64,000 bases of DNA from Rhizophagus clarus (Eukaryota; Glomeromycota; Glomeromycetes; Glomerales; Glomeraceae): positions 248,001 through 312,000 of the forward strand of contig BLAL01000259.1 of the NCBI GenBank assembly GCA_015698045.1, written 5' to 3'. A program made the translations under genes and the position numbers. Position 1 is the stretch's first letter, and every line of letters starts with the position of its first letter. Shown piece by piece: positions 58,393 to 64,000 of this stretch. The notes beneath the pieces are model-generated. The model searched no databases, had not been told where the DNA came from, and worked only from the letters and a program-made list of their open reading frames with translations.

Positions 58393-61237
58393 AAAAAGAA
58401 AAAAGCAAAATTAGAAGATGAAGTATTAATTAAATTTGGGAATAATGAGATTAAATTAAATCCAATAAAAGCAAATGGATCAATCCGAATTATTAGTGTA
58501 TGGTTCAATGCATATAATCAAAGAAAACATATCATTAATCAAATTAAAGAAGAAATTCAAAATGTAAATAACAATATGTTAAAGAAAAAAGTAGTTACAG
58601 ATAAACAGATGATGTATGTTTTTAATACATTAATTTTACCAAAAATAGAATATCGTACCCAACTTACGATTCTAACAGATGATGAATGTAATAACTTGAT
58701 GAAACCAATAAGAAAAACCTTTTAAAATAAACTTCATTTGGCATCAACAATTCCTAATTCAATAATAGAATGTAACCTTTTATATGATTTGAGACAGATA
58801 TATGATAATCATATTCAATTAAAGGTTATTAACTTTTTTATACAAATAAATGACAAAGGAATCTTAGAGGAAATAATTAAGATAAGATTATATAATGTAC
58901 AAGAACATTTATTATTAGATGATAATCCTTTATATGCGTTTTTATTAAGAAATATTAAAAAATTAAAAAAAATAAAAAAAAAAATAAAAAATAACTTTAT
59001 AATTGAAAATTTAATATTATTAAGAAAAAACAATTTAAGTATTGAAGAAAATATAGAAAAAAGTTAGTTTAATAATTTTAAAATAAAAGGAGGTAAAAAG
59101 AAAATCTATGAAGTAGTTTCAGATGAAACATATGTAAGTAATTTTAAGGATTTGAAAAAACATAATATAATTTTTTTAGATCAAATCACTTCATTAAAAG
59201 GAGATATGCTATTAAGTTGGAAAGAAATGAATAATAAGAAATATATTAAAAAAGGAATTAAAGGACAAATGTTACCAGAACCAAAAATTATTATAAAATA
59301 AGAAAAGAAATAACATATAGTAAAGAAAATAGTAAAATAAGAGTAGAATTACAAGAAATGGATATGATTACAAATATAAAAGGTTATGAATTATATTCAG
59401 TAATAACTGATCCAACCTCAAAAAGAATAGTAATGACAATTAAAGATAATTTAATATTAGGAAAAGTAATTGTAGTGGAACAAAGAGAAACTTATATTCA
59501 ACATTATCAAATTATTTCACATGATAAAGATATAAATATAATAATTAAAAAGTGTGAAGGATGTAATAAAAATGAAGATACTTATTTTAAACAAAAAAAT
59601 AAATATGTAATAATGCAAAATAATGATAAAGTGTTTTTCGTAGAAAACAGAAAATATAATATAAAGAATCTTAAAAATAATACTATAATATTAGAAGATA
59701 TCCAGTTATCAAATATTGAGCAATTATTATATGGTAATGAAATATTTTCTTATGAACCAATGGCATATATAGCAGATGATTGTAGAATTGAAGAAAATAA
59801 TGTCAAAGATATTATTTCATTATATTTAGATAATTCATTAGATCGTGAAAAACTAATTATAATTAAAGAAAAATTAAAATTAATAAAGAATAATATAATA
59901 TATATTGATGGTTCTGTCAAGAATAATGGTACTAAAGAATGTGAATCAATTTTTGGCGCAATTTTTTATAATGAAAACTTTATAGAAATAGCTGAATTTT
60001 ATTCAACATATGAAAATTGGATATCATCTAATAAAGCAAAAACATTAGCATTATTAATTGCATTAATTGTACAACCAGAAAATGGAGAAGTTAAAATTTT
60101 CACAGATAGCATAATAGTATTTAATAACTTTATGTTAATTAAAGAAAAACATTATAATTTAACTCCAAGACAATATTTAAATTAGCCTCAAATAATGCAT
60201 TATGGGCAACAATTATGGATATTATTAAAAAATTAAAATTAAAAGTTGTTGTATTAAAAATAAATGCTCATTCAGGAGATAAATATAATGAAGAAGTAGA
60301 CAAGAGAATAAAAGAACAATATGTAAATATAGGAAGAATGGGAATTAATATAAAAGGTTCAACAGATATTATTCCATATGTACCAAAATGGAGAAATATA
60401 GTTATAGAGAAAAACCTTAAAAAATTTATGACAAATATAATATGTACAAAAGGTCTAGAAAAGTTCCTAAATCAAAATTGTAATAATAAATATAGGAAAT
60501 TACAAGTAAACTGGAACATCACCTTTGCATATCTAAAAGGTAATGAAACTTATTATACAACAACTTTTAAAGATTGTAGAAGAAAAAGAATAAAAATCCA
60601 GAGATTAATGGAAGAAATACCAACCATTGAACAGATGAAAAAATCTCAATATAATATATATAAAAAATGAAAATGTGTTCAATGTAATAGGAAAAAAGAA
60701 ACTTTTATCCATGTATGGAAATGTAATAAGAATAAAAAAATATTAAGGAAAATTCAAAAAATAGTTTTAAAATATCTTATAAGATTAATAAATAAAATGT
60801 CAGATAATAATATAGAAATAAGAATAGAAGATTTTGAGCAATCATCTATATTTAAAATAATTGATGATAATCAAAATCTTTCCTTCATTGATGTAATTAA
60901 AGGAATTTTCCCACTGGAATTAACAGATCTAATTAAAACTAATATTGGAAATCAAACAAAAAAAATCATAGAAATAGGAAAAAAATTTTTAGAATTTGTG
61001 TTTGATATATTACATAAAAAGATATGGAAACCACGTTGTGAAAAAATGAAGAAAAAGGAAAAAGAAAAAAAGATCACCAAAAAAATGAAAAAGATGAGAA
61101 GTTATGATAAAAATCAGAAAAAAATAGTAACAACTAATCAAATTAATAAATATGTTAATTTGGGTGGATTAATAGATAATATATACTTTGGGAGAAATAT
61201 ATTGGATTTTATAGTATATGTGAACCTAGTTAGATAG
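58393..61237 (+). pseudogene. LINE ORF2 remainder: RT C-terminal part, RNase H, zinc knuckle, Lys-rich tail
   Basis: This continues the frame left at 29720. The reverse-transcriptase thumb-like region comes first (VWFNAYNQRKH ... LILPKIEYRTQ, to 58722; TAA at 58723-58725), then ASTIPNSIIE. An RNase H domain at 59900-60330 has IYIDGS and IFTDS; the second acidic residue is not visible in SNKAKTLAL, so activity is doubtful. There is a stop at 60183. A zinc knuckle CVQCNRKKE-x-FIHVWKC (60673-60735) and a very Lys-rich C-terminus ending VYVNLVR at 61237 follow. Several stops (58723, 59065, 60183, 60668) and a gap near 59070-59360 break it. Confidence 0.75.
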
Positions 61238-61552
61238 AAAGAATTTATTTATAATAATTTTAATTATTTTTATTTTATTTTTTACTTTAGATTATTTTCT
61301 TTATTTTGTCCAGTTTCTGGATGAGTAGTATTTTTATTTTTTCTTTTATTTATCATCTAACCTGGTTTAACAGATAATTAATTTCTTAGAAATTTTTTAT
61401 TAGTTAGAATAAACTAGAATTGTAGTCGTATATAGTTTCTTTATAAACTATAAGACCTAATCAGTTTTCCAACATGTACCTTAAAATCCTATTTTAAATA
61501 AAATTGAATTGTTTACCAGTAAAAAAAAAAAAAAAAAGCATAAAGCATTTAT

Positions 61553-62810
61553 GCCTAATGATTGATGCATACATTCAAAGTACTGTATCAGCTGTTTAAA
61601 GAATGTGTTAACCTAAAAGTTAAAATGGAAAAAAGGAAAATTAAAACTTGAAAGTTTGTTAAAAAAAACAAATTTTTTAATAAAATTCTTTAAAAACTCA
61701 CTAGAATCCATGTATTTTTAGCCGTCTAGAAAGAACTAAAATTCCTAAGTGACCAAAAGCTGAAGTGAAGACAAAATCTATAAAAAAGAATAAAAAAAAG
61801 GAAGGAAGAAAGAAAGAGTATAAAAGGGGAAGTAGAAGTAAAGGAAAAAGAATGAAGCAAAGAGGTAAATGGACAATTAAATTTAAAAAAACTTAAACTT
61901 CTACAGTAACTATTAGGGGTGCAGACATTACTACCTATAAAAATTATGTATACTGTTTGTATGCTGTATATTCGCATCTTTGATACTGTTCGCAATTTTG
62001 TATACTGCATATTAGTATTAAGTATACTGTTCGCAAAATACTAATAATAAAAAATGTAATAAAGTATACAGTAAATATACTGTATGATATGGTATTTTAA
62101 ATTCATACTTTTATAACGTATACTGTATAAACATATTTCTACTGTATATCAGTATATTGTATACTGTTCGTAAAATATAAATACAGTATATTAAATCATA
62201 CGTTTATAACGTATTAAAATGGATATGGTATATTTAATATATACGTTTATAACGTATTATTTCTTACTATAGATACGGTACATAAAATTTATACATTTAT
62301 AACGTATACTATAATAATTGTATAAACATATTTTAAATGTATAATGATGAAAATTCATTATGCATCAAAGTAATTTGCAAGGAGTAAGTGAATGATTTCT
62401 CTCATCATATAGGAATATTTTTTGCATTGATTATTAGGTACACACTCAATAATTCAAACTAAAGTTGCCTGCCAAAACTCAACAGGCTAATATCGAAATG
62501 TTGAAACTAAAATGCGTTGAAATACTGAAATGTGGTTTTTAAATTAAAAATATAAAATCAGTATTAATAATAACAAATTTGTCTTTAAGTATATCAATAA
62601 AAAATATTTGGTTCATTGATCATTTAAGATTGATAAACTTTATCAATCTTTTTTTAATGTAATTATTTTTTTTTATTTTTAAAAACCATTTTTTTTCAGT
62701 TTTTTTAAACCAGTTTTTTTTTTCATTTTAAAAACTTTTTTTAAAAGAAATTATTTTTATTTAATTCATTATTAAAAAAAAATACATGAATTATGAAATA
62801 TGAATACTGG
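61553..62810. other. AT-rich interval with GTATAC-rich repeats
   Basis: No gene is supported. Between about 61940 and 62340 GTATACTGT and TATAACGTA recur many times, giving short palindromes. A run of poly-T/poly-A tracts follows (62640-62780). The minus-strand frame 62010-61726 is Phe/Ser-rich and has no motif. Confidence 0.5.
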
Positions 62811-64000
62811 AGTTACAAGCCAGAATTTGAAATTAAGGTAAGAGGAGAAGGGATTTTTCATGTGTTCTTTTCTTTAAGAAACATTTCTAACATTTCTTTT
62901 TTCTTTTTTTAGGTTGCCAGACAAAAATCATAAACCCGAACTTTGGAATTATGTAAGTGAAGAAGGGGGGATTATAGTATTTCTTATTTTTTTAAGAAAC
63001 GTTTCTAATGCTTCTCTTTTTCTTTTTTATAGGTAACCGGATGAATAATACGATTCAGACTAGGTAAAAGAGTAGGGGAGTGGGTTTTTTTAATTAAATT
63101 CTTTAAGAAACGTTACTAAACATTTCTTCTTTTTTTTAGGTTGCTGGATGAATAATATGACCCAGACTTTGGAATTATGTAAGTGGAGAAAGGGAATTAA
63201 ATTATAATATTTCTTATTTTTTTAAGAGAAACGTTTCTAATGCTTCTCTTTTTCTTTTTTATAGGTTTCCAGACGAATAATACAATCTGGACTAGGTAAA
63301 AGGGTAGGGGAGTGGGTTTTTTTTATTAAATTCTTTAAAAAATGTTACTAAATGTTTCTTTTTTCTTTTTTTTAGGTTGCCGGATGAATAATATAACCTG
63401 GACTTTAGAATTTGGTAAAATGAGTGATGGGGATTGGGATTTTTGTTATATTCTTTAAGAAACATTACTAAACATTTCTTTCCTTCATTTTTTTAGGTTG
63501 CCAGACAAAAATTACAAACCTGGATTTTGGAATTATGTAAGTGGTAAAAAGGGAATTATAATATTTCTTTTTTTTAAGAGAAATGTTTCTAACGCTTCTC
63601 TTTTCTTTTTTATAAGTTTCTGGATGAATAATATGACCCAGATTAGGTAAAAAAGTAGGGAGTGGGTTTTTTTTATTAAATTCTTTAAGAAATGTTACTA
63701 AATGTTTCTTTCTTCTTTTTTTTTAGGTTGCCAAACAAATAATATGACCTGGACTTTGGAATTTAGGTAAAAAGAGTGTTGGGGAGTGGATTTTTTGTTA
63801 AATTCTTTAAGAAACCTTACTAAACGTTTCTTTCCTTCATTTTTTTAGGTTGCCAGACAAAAATTACGAACCTGGACTTTGGAATTATGTAAGTATAGAA
63901 GGGGGGATTATAGTGTTTCTTATTTTTTAAGAGAAACGTTTTTAACGCTTCTCCTTTTCCTTTTTATAGGTTTCTGATAAATAATACAATAAAATACCAA
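62811..64000 (+). repeat. Second tandem mini-exon array, running off the window
   Basis: Exon-like bodies end or lie at 62837, 62913-62952, 63033-63063, 63140-63178, 63265-63295, 63376-63414, 63497-63536, 63617-63646, 63727-63766, 63849-63888 and from 63970. Each follows a T-rich tract with AG and, where complete, precedes GTAAGT or GTAAAA; the period is about 110-125 bp. Two types tend to alternate: a 39-40 nt form (GTTGCCAGACAAAAATTAC... GGAATTAT) and a 30-31 nt form (GTTTCCAGACGAATAATAC... GACTAG). The first spells LPDKNYEPGLWNY in one frame, like LPDEKHDRTFGIK of the array at 37.6 kb. Many units have stops. Confidence 0.8.

Larger units (their letters stand above)
29585..61534 (+). mobile_element. 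5'-truncated LINE, split by the CACTA element
   Basis: It starts inside the reverse transcriptase at the catalytic L-D-D-T motif (29586) and continues to 29720. It resumes at 58393 after the CACTA insertion and ends in an A run at 61522-61537. The preceding target AAAGCGTAAAGCATTTAT (29567-29584) recurs after the tail as AAAGCATAAAGCATTTAT (61535-61552), one base different. Without the CACTA element the copy is about 3.3 kb. It carries the reverse-transcriptase C-terminal part, RNase H, a zinc knuckle and a Lys-rich tail. Confidence 0.8.

Overview
The window looks like nuclear DNA of a glomeromycotine (arbuscular mycorrhizal) fungus of the Rhizophagus type. The base composition is very AT-rich. 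Genes are cut by short introns with GTAAGT-like donors and T-rich acceptors. Two genes join TKL-like kinase (or pseudokinase) domains to Sel1 repeats, as is common in these fungi, and about three quarters of the DNA is transposable elements. This assignment is inference from gene style; no database search was possible.

Layout. At 1-7.1 kb lies an intact five-exon gene (751 aa) with an MLKL-like N-terminal helical domain, a pseudokinase and Sel1 repeats. Its 3' half is tandemly duplicated, and the copy is broken by a SINE-like retroposon, a LINE fragment and another insertion. A TIR element without a gene sits at 8.1-8.9 kb. At 9.2-13.5 kb (minus strand) is an intact kinase gene with 26 Sel1 repeats (1296 aa). 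At 14.0-18.1 kb a TIR-bounded element contains a 5'-truncated LINE with its target-site duplication (TSD). At 18.4-22.1 kb (minus) is an intact 15-exon AAA+ ATPase gene (863 aa) whose 5' exons are tandem duplicates. At 22.5-28.4 kb is a non-autonomous hAT-like element carrying a 2.3-kb hairpin satellite and a nested retroposon.

From 28.9 to 61.5 kb the DNA is one nested stack. A 5'-truncated LINE (29585-61534) was invaded by a CACTA element (29721-58392, TSD AAA). The CACTA element has a tnp2-like transposase and a divergent accessory gene. The accessory gene was invaded by a Polinton-like element (32222-54060, about 1.1-kb TIRs, TSD GAGGA). That element was invaded by a hAT element (41147-45910, TSD GTCATTCA), a Tc1/mariner-type MITE (49676-50607, TSD TA) and a roughly 4.2-kb piece with tandem mini-exons. 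At three of these junctions, conceptually removing the insert and one TSD rejoins a reading frame or a conserved protein segment.

The Polinton-like element is the most unusual item. Besides a family B DNA polymerase and a retroviral-type DDE integrase it carries a retrotransposon-like Gag (coiled coil, capsid-like region, CCHC knuckle) followed by a retropepsin-like domain. It also has a small Cys/His-rich gene duplicated in its TIRs. No packaging ATPase or virus-type capsid genes were recognised. Its in-frame stops can all be explained by C-to-T or G-to-A transitions. At the right end (62.8-64 kb) a second tandem mini-exon array, related to the one inside the stack, runs off the window.
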